A stretch of DNA of 21,207 nucleotides from Bog-473 sp036491435 (GTDB lineage: Bacteria > Actinomycetota > Acidimicrobiia > Acidimicrobiales > RAAP-2): positions 1-21,207 of the forward strand of contig DASXBZ010000131.1 of assembly GCA_036491435.1 (NCBI GenBank). Reading direction: 5' to 3'. A model generated the notes under the pieces. It worked only from the letters and a program-made list of their open reading frames with translations, had not been told where the DNA came from and did no database searches. This document shows positions 6,239 through 13,811 of this stretch, piece by piece. The position numbers and the translations under genes are program-made. The first letter of the stretch is position 1. Every line of letters starts with the position of its first letter.

Positions 6239-7239
6239 GTTCCGGCACGCCCCGGCCCATCGGTGCCGGCGTGACCTACGGGATCGACATCGGTGGCACC
6301 AAGGTCCTCGGCGTCGCGCTCGATTCGGACAACAAGGTCGTGGGCGAGGCGCGGGTCCCGACCCCGACGGGCAGCCGGGAGATCGTGGGCAGTCATGTCG
6401 CCGAGTCCATCGCGCAGGTCGCTGCCGAGCTCGACCGCAGCCTGGCATCCGATGCGGTCTCGGCTCCGATCGGCGTCGGCGCGCCCGGCATGGTCGATCG
6501 CCAGGGCCGGCTGTGCTTCGCACCCAACCTGCCGCAGGCGCACGGTGTGGACTGGACCGCCCTGATCGGCGACCGTCTCCCCGCGAGGAGGGTCGTCATC
6601 GAGAACGACGCCAACCTTGCCGTCCTGGCCGAGCATCGGCTCGGTGCCGCCCGCGGCTTTCACCACGTCGTGATGGTCACTCTCGGCACCGGCATCGGCG
6701 GCGGCATCGTCGTCGACGACCGCGTCCAGGTGGGTGCGGCGGGGTTCGCCGGCGAGATCGGGCACATGGTCGTCGACCCCAATGGCCCACCCTGCCCGTG
6801 TGGGCGCAGCGGCTGCTGGGAGCGCTTCGCCTCCGGCGCCGGGCTCGGTGTGCGGGCCCGCGAAGCAGCGTTGGCCGGCCGGCTCGGCGAGGTCGTGCGC
6901 ATGGCAGGCGGTGATCCCGAGAGCGTGCGCGGCGAGGACGTCTCTGCCGCGGCCGCGGCCGGCGACCCGGCTGCGCGTCGCGTCATCGAAGAAGTCGGCT
7001 GGTGGATCGGTTTCGGACTGGCCAACCTGGCCTGTGTCGTCGACCCCGAATGCTTCGTGCTCGGCGGAGGTGTGGTCGAGGCCGGGAGCGTGCTCATCGA
7101 CTCGGCGCGCGCTGCGTTCGAGGAGATGGTCGAGGGAGGTGACCGCCGTCCGCTCGCCGTTGTCGTGCCGGCCGCCTTCGGCCAGCGGGCCGGTGCGATC
7201 GGCGGGGCGTTGGCCGCCCGTCAGGGCGGGCTCTGGTGA
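6235..7239 (+). CDS. ROK-family glucokinase
   Basis: A 334-residue sugar kinase that phosphorylates a hexose, most likely glucose, using ATP or possibly polyphosphate. It has the phosphate-binding loop YGIDIGGTKVLG (DIGGTK at 18-23), the catalytic Asp in ENDAN (D125), a second phosphate loop VTLGTGIGGGIVV, and the ROK zinc site GEIGHM followed by C187-P-C-G-R-S-G-C194-W-E. All four elements are intact, with no DNA-binding N-terminal domain, so it is an enzyme and not a ROK repressor. It starts at GTG 6235 inside the end of the SRPBCC gene and its end overlaps the next gene by 4 bp. Confidence 0.92.
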   Translation: MSSGTPRPIGAGVTYGIDIGGTKVLGVALDSDNKVVGEARVPTPTGSREIVGSHVAESIAQVAAELDRSLASDAVSAPIGVGAPGMVDRQGRLCFAPNLPQAHGVDWTALIGDRLPARRVVIENDANLAVLAEHRLGAARGFHHVVMVTLGTGIGGGIVVDDRVQVGAAGFAGEIGHMVVDPNGPPCPCGRSGCWERFASGAGLGVRAREAALAGRLGEVVRMAGGDPESVRGEDVSAAAAAGDPAARRVIEEVGWWIGFGLANLACVVDPECFVLGGGVVEAGSVLIDSARAAFEEMVEGGDRRPLAVVVPAAFGQRAGAIGGALAARQGGLW

Positions 7240-7955
7240 TCCGTACCGGCATCGTGTTACCAACCTTCCGTGACACGCCTGACGAGGCCTTCGCCGCGGC
7301 GGCCGAGGCGGCGGATGCAGGCATCGACGGGTTGTTCTGCTACGACCACATCTGGCCGCTCGGCCAACCCGAGCGACCGGCACTCGCACCGTTCCCGGTC
7401 CTTGGCGCGCTCGCGGCCAGGCTTGCGCCAAGGACCGACGGGAAGGGTGGCCCGTTCATGGGAACCCTCGTCGCACGAGTCGGCCTCGCGCCCAACGACG
7501 TCTTGGCCGCGCAGTTCGTCGCGCTCAACCACCTCGCGCCCGGACGCATTATCGCCGGGCTCGGGACCGGCGACAAGATGAGCGAACAGGAGAATCGCGC
7601 CTACGGCATCCCGTACCCGACGGCGGCCGAGCGCCGCGCCGAGATGGTCAGTCTGGGCCGCGAGCTCGTGGATGCCGGTCTCACCGTGTGGATCGCGGGT
7701 GGGTTGGACGGGCGGAGGGACGAGGCACGCGCAGCGGGCGCCGCCCTCAACGTCTGGGACGCCGAGGCGGCGGTCGTCGCCGAGCACTGCGCCTACGCCG
7801 ACGGGATCGAGGTGACCTGGGCCGGGCCGCCGCCTGCGGCCATGCCGGCTTTGGGCGAGCGGGTCCGCGCGCTACGCGACGCCGGAGCCACCTGGGTGAT
7901 CTTCGGCTGGCCGCTCGACGTCGGCGAGCTGGTTGCGGCGGCGCGCGACGCCTGA
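7236..7955 (+). CDS. short luciferase-like (LLM class) flavin/F420-dependent oxidoreductase
   Basis: A 239-residue TIM-barrel-type protein starting at GTG 7236 in a 4-bp overlap with the ROK gene. IRTGIVLPTF is strand 1; AAEAADAGIDGLFCYDHIWPLG is the typical helix-strand-loop with the Asp-His pair; LAPGRIIAGLGTGDKMSEQENRAYG matches the family's central block. Usual members have about 290-350 residues, so this one is 50-100 short. The region after GTGDK leads quickly to VDAGLTVWIAGGLDGRRDEARAAG, so part of the barrel insertion appears missing. It is otherwise uninterrupted. The cofactor (FMN or F420) and substrate cannot be decided. Confidence 0.8.
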   Translation: MIRTGIVLPTFRDTPDEAFAAAAEAADAGIDGLFCYDHIWPLGQPERPALAPFPVLGALAARLAPRTDGKGGPFMGTLVARVGLAPNDVLAAQFVALNHLAPGRIIAGLGTGDKMSEQENRAYGIPYPTAAERRAEMVSLGRELVDAGLTVWIAGGLDGRRDEARAAGAALNVWDAEAAVVAEHCAYADGIEVTWAGPPPAAMPALGERVRALRDAGATWVIFGWPLDVGELVAAARDA

Positions 7956-7988
7956 GGAGAAAGGTCAAAGGGGAGCGCGGGCGGGTCG

Positions 7989-7994
7989 TAGTAT
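7989..7994 (+). promoter_or_regulatory. -10-like TAGTAT of alaC
   Basis: TAGTAT ends 6 nt before the ATG at 8001. The AAAGGGGAG about 25 nt upstream of the ATG is too far to act as its ribosome-binding site, so a leaderless mRNA is likely. Confidence 0.55.
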
Positions 7995-8000
7995 CAACCG

Positions 8001-9209
8001 ATGGAGTTCCGCCGGATCAACGGGCTGCCGCCTTATGTGTTCGCGACCATCAACGACCTCAAGGCGTTGTCGCGGCGAGCCGGCCGGGACGTCATCGACC
8101 TCGGCTTCGGCAATCCCGACCTGCCTTCGCCCGACGTCGCAGTGAACAAGCTGGCCGAGGCTGCCCACAACCCGCGCAACCACCGCTACTCGGCCTCACG
8201 CGGCATCCCCAAGCTGCGCAGCGCCATCACCGACCTCTACTTGCGCAAGTTCAACGTGGAGCTCGACCCCGAGTCCGAAGTCGTGACGACGATCGGCGCC
8301 AAGGAGGGCTTCTCGCACCTCATGTGGGTGCTGGTCGGCCCGGGCGACACCGCGCTGGTGCCGTCGCCGTCCTACCCGATCCACATCTGGGGGCCGCTCT
8401 TCTCCGGCGCCGACGTCCGCCAGGTGCCGCTCCGCGGACCAGAGGTCGCCGACGAGGGCGCGCCCGACCCCGGCGAGGCGTTCTTCGACGGGCTCATCCA
8501 CGCGTTCGAGGAGTCGTGGCCCAAGCCGCGGGTCATCGTCCTGTCGTTCCCCCACAATCCCACGACGGCCTGTGTGGATCTGTCGTTCATGGAGCGGTTG
8601 GTCGCCTTCGCCCGCGAGCACGATGTCGTGCTCGTCCACGACTTCGCCTATGCCGACCTCGGCTTCGACGGTTACGAGCCGCCGTCGATCCTGCAGGTCC
8701 CTGGCGCCAAGGACGTGGCGGTCGAGATCTACACGATGACCAAGTCCTTCTCCATGGCGGGCTGGCGCGTCGGTTTCGTCGTGGGCAACCGCGAGATCGT
8801 GCAGGCGCTGACGAAGCTGAAGACCTATCTCGACTACGGGACCTTCCAGCCCATCCAGATCGCGGCGATCGTCGCCATGAACGAGGCGCCGGACTACCCC
8901 AAGGAGATCAACGCGATCTACCGGTCGCGGCGTGACCACCTCTGCGACGGCCTGAATCGCATCGGATGGCACCTGGTCCCACCGAAGGGAACCATGTTCG
9001 TGTGGGCGCCGATCCCCGAGCCCTACCGCGAGATGGGGTCGCTCGAGTTCTCCAAGTACCTGGTGAACGAGGCCGACGTCGCGACTTCGCCGGGCGTCGG
9101 CTTCGGTCCCGGCGGCGACGGGCACGTCCGTTTCGCGCTGATCGAAAACGAGCAGCGCATCGGCCAGGCCGTGCGCAATCTGCGCAGCGCACTGACCAAA
9201 CTCGGCTGA
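8001..9209 (+). CDS. alaC: AlaC-type class I/II aminotransferase (alanine transaminase)
   Basis: A 402-residue PLP-dependent aminotransferase. It is very similar along its length to E. coli AlaC: RINGLPPYVFATINDLK at the start, GFGNPDLPSP, HRYSASRGIPKLR, TIGAKEGFSHL, PSPSYPIHIWG, FPHNPTTACV, VHDFAYADL, and TKSFSMAGWRVGF with the PLP lysine K248; the end has GVGFGPGGDGHVRFALIEN. It most likely interconverts pyruvate and alanine with glutamate as amino donor, in the cytoplasm. It has its own -10-like element and ends 12 bp before the convergent lactonase gene. Confidence 0.93.
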   Translation: MEFRRINGLPPYVFATINDLKALSRRAGRDVIDLGFGNPDLPSPDVAVNKLAEAAHNPRNHRYSASRGIPKLRSAITDLYLRKFNVELDPESEVVTTIGAKEGFSHLMWVLVGPGDTALVPSPSYPIHIWGPLFSGADVRQVPLRGPEVADEGAPDPGEAFFDGLIHAFEESWPKPRVIVLSFPHNPTTACVDLSFMERLVAFAREHDVVLVHDFAYADLGFDGYEPPSILQVPGAKDVAVEIYTMTKSFSMAGWRVGFVVGNREIVQALTKLKTYLDYGTFQPIQIAAIVAMNEAPDYPKEINAIYRSRRDHLCDGLNRIGWHLVPPKGTMFVWAPIPEPYREMGSLEFSKYLVNEADVATSPGVGFGPGGDGHVRFALIENEQRIGQAVRNLRSALTKLG

Positions 9210-9221
9210 GCTGCCGGGCGA

Positions 9222-10097
9222 TTACGGCCGGCCCGCCCCCGGCACCGTGGTGCGCACCTTTTCGATGGCGCCGTTGCGCGCCTCCTTCGCCTTGATGTCA
9301 TGGCTGGTCGGCGCCGTGACCAGGTAGAGGGTGCGGCGGTCCTCGTCGCCCAGCATGCAGGCGTAGCAGTTCATCGATGTCGTCACCCGCTCGAGTATTT
9401 CGCCTCCCTCGGCGACCCGGATGGCCTCGGACGCGAGCGCGTTGGCGACCCAGACCGTGTTGTCCGCACACAGACAGATGCCGTCGGGCGCCACACGCGG
9501 GAGGGGGGCCCACTCGCGGCGGTTGGTCAGGCTGCCGTCCGCCTCGCGATCGAAGGCGGTGAGCCGCCCGCCCAGGCTCTCGGCGATGATCAGCGTGGCG
9601 CCGTCCTCGGTGATGACCGTCCCGTTGGGGAAGCCGATCTCGTCGGCTGCCTCGCAGCTGGTTCCGTCGGGGTCGACGCGGATGATCGATGTGGAGATGA
9701 TCTGACTTGCGTCGACCGTCCCGTTGTAGAGGCCGTCGAGGTCGAACCCGAAATTGCCGGCGTAGGCCTGTCCGTTCGTCGCCACGACCATGTCGTTGGC
9801 GTGCCAGGTGGCCCAGGGGCGCAGATCTCCGTGCTGGACGAGCGTTCCGTCGGGCTCGCGGCGTAGGACGGCGCGATCGAGGCGCGAGATGACGAGGAGT
9901 CGCCCGTCGGGCAACCAACCCAGGCCGCCGGTCTCCCCCTCGAAGGGAAGTTCGAGCCGGCGGTCGCCCTCGGGCGAGACGGAGTACACGCCGTGGTCGA
10001 AGAAGTCCGAGTACCACAGACGTCCTTCGTGCCACCGAGGACACTCGCCGAAGAAGAGGCCGGAGAGGAACGGCTCAGCGGTCAGGGTCTCGGTCAC
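9222..10097 (-). CDS. SMP-30/gluconolactonase-family protein
   Basis: A 291-residue six-bladed beta-propeller hydrolase. The metal-binding positions of the SMP-30 family are recognisable: E18 in FGECPRW, N101 in HANDM, N158 in GFPNGT and D205 in PDGI. Members hydrolyse sugar lactones or similar esters with a divalent metal; the substrate is unknown. The frame extends 13 residues further upstream to an ATG, but the GTG at 10097 is preferred: GGGAGG (10110-10105) lies 7 nt before it, and the conserved fold starts soon after. No signal peptide is seen. It diverges from the acyltransferase gene with 88 bp between starts. Confidence 0.88.
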   Translation of the reverse strand: MTETLTAEPFLSGLFFGECPRWHEGRLWYSDFFDHGVYSVSPEGDRRLELPFEGETGGLGWLPDGRLLVISRLDRAVLRREPDGTLVQHGDLRPWATWHANDMVVATNGQAYAGNFGFDLDGLYNGTVDASQIISTSIIRVDPDGTSCEAADEIGFPNGTVITEDGATLIIAESLGGRLTAFDREADGSLTNRREWAPLPRVAPDGICLCADNTVWVANALASEAIRVAEGGEILERVTTSMNCYACMLGDEDRRTLYLVTAPTSHDIKAKEARNGAIEKVRTTVPGAGRP

Positions 10098-10173
10098 GTC
10101 GGCACCTCCCGTGCGGGTCGGCCCGCAGTTCAGCACACCGGATTTGCCTGGTGCGTCGGCGCCCCCTGGGCGG

Positions 10174-10179
10174 TACGTT
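10174..10179 (+). promoter_or_regulatory. -10-like TACGTT of the acyltransferase gene
   Basis: TACGTT ends 6 nt before the GTG at 10186. No Shine-Dalgarno sequence is visible. Confidence 0.5.
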
Positions 10180-10185
10180 GGGTTC

Positions 10186-10866
10186 GTGACTTACTGGCTG
10201 CTCAAGGCGGTGTTGACCCCGATCTTCTTCGTGCTGTTCCGGGTCAAGGTCGAGGGCCGGGAGAACATCCCCAAGCACGGCGCAGCGGTGCTGGCGGCGA
10301 ACCACCAGTCGTTCTGCGACTCGTTCTTCATCCCGCTCGTCGTGACGCGCAAGGTGACGTTCTTGGCCAAGGCGGAGTACTTCGACACCTGGAAGACGGC
10401 GTGGTTCTTCCGGGCGGCGGGGCAGATCCCGATCCGGCGGGGTGGGGGCAAGGCGTCGGACCGGGCTCTCGAGACGGCCCGGGCCGACGTGCTCGGCCAG
10501 GGGCGGCTCCTCGGGCTCTACCCCGAAGGCACCCGGACCCTGGACCAGAACGTCCACAAGGGGAGGACCGGCGTGACCCGGCTCTCGCGCGAGTGCGGCG
10601 TGCCCGTCATCCCCGTGGGCGTCATCGGCACGGTCGACGTCCAGCCGGTCAACTCCAATTTCATGCGTCCGTTCAAGACGGTGCGGATCCGCTTCGGCGC
10701 GCCGATGCGGATGGACCCGCCCGAGAACCCCGACGACCCGCTCGACCACGATCACACGAAGTGCCGTGCCTTCACCGACGAGCTCATGAAAGAGATCGCT
10801 CGCCTCTCCGAGCGGGAGTACGTGGACGAATACGTGCCCTCACGCGCGAGCGCCGCCGCGTCCTAA
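10186..10866 (+). CDS. PlsC-type 1-acyl-sn-glycerol-3-phosphate acyltransferase
   Basis: A 226-residue membrane-associated acyltransferase. A hydrophobic N-terminal segment (residues 3-19) precedes the catalytic H-x4-D motif NHQSFCD (H40, D45). The acceptor-binding block is YPEGTRTLDQ (EGTR at 114-117), and VPVIPVGVIGT is block IV. It should transfer an acyl chain to a lysophosphatidate-like acceptor at the inner membrane. A longer upstream frame overlaps the divergent lactonase, and the hydrophobic start fits the GTG at 10186. Related acyltransferases are found near PimB-type genes in actinobacteria, matching the glycosyltransferase 4.4 kb upstream. Confidence 0.9.
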   Translation: MTYWLLKAVLTPIFFVLFRVKVEGRENIPKHGAAVLAANHQSFCDSFFIPLVVTRKVTFLAKAEYFDTWKTAWFFRAAGQIPIRRGGGKASDRALETARADVLGQGRLLGLYPEGTRTLDQNVHKGRTGVTRLSRECGVPVIPVGVIGTVDVQPVNSNFMRPFKTVRIRFGAPMRMDPPENPDDPLDHDHTKCRAFTDELMKEIARLSEREYVDEYVPSRASAAAS

Positions 10867-10927
10867 CCGTATCCGCAGCCCAGCGGATTCGTGGGCGTTT
10901 CGAAACAGGCAGTTCACATTGACCGCC

Positions 10928-10933
10928 TAACGT
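10928..10933 (+). promoter_or_regulatory. -10-like TAACGT of the ACT-domain gene
   Basis: TAACGT ends 7 nt before the ATG at 10941. No ribosome-binding site is visible. Confidence 0.5.
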
Positions 10934-10940
10934 TGCCGCC

Positions 10941-11198
10941 ATGGCGGGCTACGTCGTCCGGATCGCTCTTCCCGATCGGCCTGGAGCCTTGGGCCTTGTC
11001 GCCAGTCGCATCGGTGCGGTCGGAGGCGACATCGTCGCCATCAACATCTTGGAGCGTGAGGACGGACGCGCGGTGGACGAGTTCGTCGTCGAGATCGGTG
11101 AGGATCTGATCGAACTGCTTCAGAACGAGATCTACGAGGTCGACGGCGTCTCGGTGCTCGAGATCCGCGCCGCGGACACTACGACGCCGGCGGGCTGA
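10941..11198 (+). CDS. small ACT-domain protein
   Basis: An 85-residue protein made of one ACT domain: VVRIALPDRPGALGLVASRIGAVGGDIVAINI (strand, ligand-binding DRPG turn, helix, strand), then VDEFVVEI and a final helix and strand. ACT domains bind amino acids or other small ligands and usually dimerise. With no enzymatic domain attached it is probably a regulatory or partner subunit; the partner is not evident. Its last 20 bp overlap the end of the convergent SufR-like gene. Confidence 0.85.
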   Translation: MAGYVVRIALPDRPGALGLVASRIGAVGGDIVAINILEREDGRAVDEFVVEIGEDLIELLQNEIYEVDGVSVLEIRAADTTTPAG

Positions 11199-11904
11199 CG
11201 ACGTAGGCGCACACGTGCGCGCCATCCATGAGGTGGGCCACCCGCCGGACCGTGGCACCGGGGAGCGCGTCTCGGATGAAGGCGAGCTCGCTCGTGCACG
11301 CCTGCGAGAACCCGTGGGCAACGGTGAGAATGGCGCAGTTGTGCTCGGTGATACGCCAGCTCCCGTCGGGCAGCTTCTCCGCCTCGGCGAGGTAGCCGTC
11401 CTCGTCGAGGATCGCCGTGAGGGCGCCGACCTGCTCGTCGAAGGGGAGGTTGGCCGTGCGGGGGAGCGCGCCGGCGACGCGCCGGAGACGTCGCTGCTCG
11501 AAGAGCTCGTCCACCTGGCTGGCATCCGGCCCGCCGAGGTAACCGAGCAGTTCGGTCGTGAGGTCCCCGTAGCGCTTCGGATAGAGCGCCTCGGCCGCCG
11601 ACGTGAGCTCGTAGACGTGGCGGGGCCGGCCTCGCCCCGCGCCCTCCAGCACCTCGTCGTGGTGCACGAGCAGGCCGTCCTCCTCGAGCCGCGCCAGCTG
11701 CAGGCGGACGGCGGCCGGCGTCAGCGCGAGTGCCGCGGCCACGGCGAGCGCGTCCAGCGGTCCTTGACGCTTGATCAGATTGAGGATCGCCCGACGCGTC
11801 GTCGGCAGTTGGTCGATGGGCGACTCGTCGCGTTCCGATGCTTCCTGGGAGTCCGGCCGGGGCCCCGCCTTCGTTGCCCTCTCGGATGCAGACTTCGTCG
11901 TCAC
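11179..11904 (-). CDS. SufR-like HTH regulator with three cysteines
   Basis: A 241-residue DeoR/ArsR-type regulator. After a charged 30-residue tail, TTRRAILNLIKRQGPL begins the winged helix, with LTPAAVRLQLARLEEDGLLV (61-80) as helix-turn-helix and GRGRPRHVYELT as the wing. The C-terminal half, from LYPKRYGDL to EHNC-AILTVAHGFSQA-C, resembles SufR, the Fe-S-sensing repressor of suf genes. C190-x12-C203 and C232 (x28 after C203) are retained. A fourth cysteine found in cyanobacterial SufR would fall at A217. GTG 11904 overlaps the QueA-like stop by 4 bp. No suf genes are in the window. It probably controls its own operon through the palindrome at 13776-13803. Fe-S binding is inferred, not shown. 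Confidence 0.8.
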   Translation of the reverse strand: MTTKSASERATKAGPRPDSQEASERDESPIDQLPTTRRAILNLIKRQGPLDALAVAAALALTPAAVRLQLARLEEDGLLVHHDEVLEGAGRGRPRHVYELTSAAEALYPKRYGDLTTELLGYLGGPDASQVDELFEQRRLRRVAGALPRTANLPFDEQVGALTAILDEDGYLAEAEKLPDGSWRITEHNCAILTVAHGFSQACTSELAFIRDALPGATVRRVAHLMDGAHVCAYVVSPPAS

Positions 11905-13019
11905 GGCAGGATCAGGTGCACGTCGCCGAACTCGTGCCACAGGTAGCCCTCGTCCAGCGCGGCCTTGTAGGACGCTTCGAGCAGCGGGCGGCCTGCGATC
12001 GCCTCGAGCATGGCGAGGTGCGACGCCTCCGGCTCGTGCCAACCGGTGAGGAAGCCGTCGATGGAGCGCACCGGCCGCTCCGGTGACACGACGGTCTCCG
12101 TCCAGCCTTCGCTCGGGTGCACGTGTCCATGTTCGTCCACCACCGACTCGAGCGTGCGCACCACGGTCGTGCCGATGGCGATGACGCGTCCACCGGATCG
12201 TCGCGTGTCGTTGACGCGGTGAGCCGTCGACAGCGAGACCTTGAAGTACTCGGCGTAGGGCGGCTCACTCGCCTCGAGCGAGGCCACCCCGGTGTGGAGG
12301 AGCACCGGTGCGATGCCGACGCCCTTGGCCACCAGGCGGGTCAGGACCTCGGGTGTGAACGGACGGCCGGCGCTCGGCATCTCCGCCGATCCGGGCTCGG
12401 TGGCGTAGACGTTCTGATAGGCCGTGATCGGGTAGCTGCCCTGCACGTAGCCGTAGCGGATCGGCCGGCCATGGAGGGCCAGGTAGCTGTGGAGCCGGTC
12501 CGGCGTCTCGATCCGTGAGACCCACAGGCGAACACCGGAACCACCGGGTCCGGGCGAGTAGGGAGTCAACAACGCGACGTGGCCTCCGCCGGGCAGCTGG
12601 ATCACGTCTCCGGCCGTCGCGCCGAGATCGGCACGGCCGTCGCGTCGGACCTCGACGGTCCAGAGCCCGGCCGGCAGCTGCGTCGAGAGGTGCACCTGGA
12701 CCGGGGATCCACCGGGCGCCGTCCCGTCGAGCTCGGCCGCGAGGGTTCCCGAGGTGTTGATCACCACGAGATCGCCTTCGTTCAAGAAGCGCGGCAGCTC
12801 GGAGAAGTTCGAATGCACCAAGGCGCCATCCGACTTGGAGGCCACCAACATGCGCACCGAGTCGCGCGTCATGCCGCGGTACTCGGGAGGCGACGGGGCC
12901 TCGAGCTCGGGCGGCAGAGCGAAGGACAGTGGGTGCAGCTCGGGCAGGCGCGGTGCGATGGGTCCCCGGTCCGTCGGGGTCGACGTGAGTGGCGCGACCG
13001 GAAGGGTGACGGCACTCAT
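11901..13019 (-). CDS. queA: QueA-like protein (S-adenosylmethionine:tRNA ribosyltransferase-isomerase family), divergent
   Basis: A 372-residue member of the QueA family, which normally transfers and isomerises the ribosyl of SAM onto preQ1 in tRNA to make epoxyqueuosine. Recognisable blocks: LPRFLNEGDLVVINTSG (about 75-91), YVQGSYPITAYQNVYAT, GGRVIAIGTTVVRTLESV, GWTETVV, and IDGFLTGWHEPEASHLAML followed by ALDEGYLWHEFGD. Several canonical motifs are altered: the usual NDTxVIPARL reads NTSGTLAAEL, the HVGxGTFxPV region reads LLHTGVASLEA, and LTNFHLP reads LTGWHEP. No tgt or other queuosine gene is nearby. ATG 13019 overlaps the dehydrogenase stop (ATGA). It may be a paralogue with a different substrate; the symbol denotes family only. 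Confidence 0.85.
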   Translation of the reverse strand: MSAVTLPVAPLTSTPTDRGPIAPRLPELHPLSFALPPELEAPSPPEYRGMTRDSVRMLVASKSDGALVHSNFSELPRFLNEGDLVVINTSGTLAAELDGTAPGGSPVQVHLSTQLPAGLWTVEVRRDGRADLGATAGDVIQLPGGGHVALLTPYSPGPGGSGVRLWVSRIETPDRLHSYLALHGRPIRYGYVQGSYPITAYQNVYATEPGSAEMPSAGRPFTPEVLTRLVAKGVGIAPVLLHTGVASLEASEPPYAEYFKVSLSTAHRVNDTRRSGGRVIAIGTTVVRTLESVVDEHGHVHPSEGWTETVVSPERPVRSIDGFLTGWHEPEASHLAMLEAIAGRPLLEASYKAALDEGYLWHEFGDVHLILP

Positions 13020-13732
13020 GCCACCGCTCCGCTCGATACGAGCTCGGAGGCGCGGTAGCGCCCGCTCGGACGGTTGCTCTCGATGAGGTCGAGGAAGGCG
13101 GGGACGACGGTGGACGGCTCGGGCCGATCGGAGATGTCCTCGCCGGGGAAGGCGGCCTGGTGCATCTCGGTACGCAGGTCGCCCGGGTCCACCGACCACA
13201 CGGTCAGCGACGGGAACTCGACGGCGAGCACCGCACCGAGGTGTTCGAGAGCCGCCTTGCCCGCGCCGTACCCGCCCCAGCCTTCATAGGCCTCGACGCC
13301 GGCGTCGGACGTGATGTCGATAAGACGAGGACGAGGCGCATCGATAAGGAACGGCAACGCGTCCTGCACCAAGCCGAGCGGCGCGACGACGTTCACCTCG
13401 AACGCGACGCGGAGTTCGTCGAGCGGGTAATCCGCCAGTGAGGGCAGCGGCGAGGTGCCGAGCGTGCCCGCGTTGTTCACGAGGAGGTCGAGACCCCCGA
13501 GCGTGATCGCCGCGTCGGTGAGCGCATGGCGATGGTTGGAGTCGGTGATGTCGCCGGCAATCGCGACCACGCTCACGCCGTCGGCGGCGTTGCGGCGGAT
13601 GCGATCGGCAGCGGCATCGAGCGTCGTGCGGTCCCGGCCGTCGATGACCACCGACCAGCCCGATCCGGCCAGTCCGCTTGCCAGCGCTTCCCCGAGTCCT
13701 CGGGATGCCCCTGTGACGATGGCCACGCTCAT
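13016..13732 (-). CDS. short-chain dehydrogenase/reductase
   Basis: A 238-residue classical SDR, an NAD(P)-dependent oxidoreductase. It has the cofactor loop TGASRGLG (residues 7-14; Arg11 hints at NADP), DI at 61-62, NNAG (86-89), N114, catalytic S142, and Y155-G-A-G-K159. The fold is complete, and PGDLRTEM follows as expected. The frame is open far upstream, but ATG 13732 begins the Rossmann strand (SVAIVTG). It is the first gene of the operon with the QueA-like and SufR-like genes, overlapping QueA by 4 bp. A palindrome lies 44 bp upstream. Substrate unknown. Confidence 0.9.
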   Translation of the reverse strand: MSVAIVTGASRGLGEALASGLAGSGWSVVIDGRDRTTLDAAADRIRRNAADGVSVVAIAGDITDSNHRHALTDAAITLGGLDLLVNNAGTLGTSPLPSLADYPLDELRVAFEVNVVAPLGLVQDALPFLIDAPRPRLIDITSDAGVEAYEGWGGYGAGKAALEHLGAVLAVEFPSLTVWSVDPGDLRTEMHQAAFPGEDISDRPEPSTVVPAFLDLIESNRPSGRYRASELVSSGAVA

Positions 13733-13775
13733 GGCTGCCCACCCTTCTGAGCGGCATGCCCGCTCTTCCTGGCTC

Positions 13776-13803
13776 AATATAACAAGGTTTTCCTTGTTAT
13801 ATT
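13776..13803. promoter_or_regulatory. 28-bp perfect palindrome, probable operator of the SDR-QueA-SufR-like operon
   Basis: Perfect 12-bp arms AATATAACAAGG (13776-13787) and CCTTGTTATATT (13792-13803) are separated by TTTT. On the minus strand TATATT (13781-13776) could be the -10 hexamer of the operon. The site is strikingly AT-rich for this genome. It lies between the stop of the Ig-repeat gene and the dehydrogenase start, so a terminator role for the upstream gene is possible, but the low-GC stem without a T-tract makes an operator more likely. Confidence 0.65.
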
Positions 13804-13811
13804 TCCGCAGC

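Noticed and set aside
13776..13803. Palindrome as a Rho-independent terminator of the Ig-repeat gene
   Set aside because: The stem is AT-rich and not followed by a T-run on the minus strand; position and symmetry fit an operator better, though termination is not excluded.
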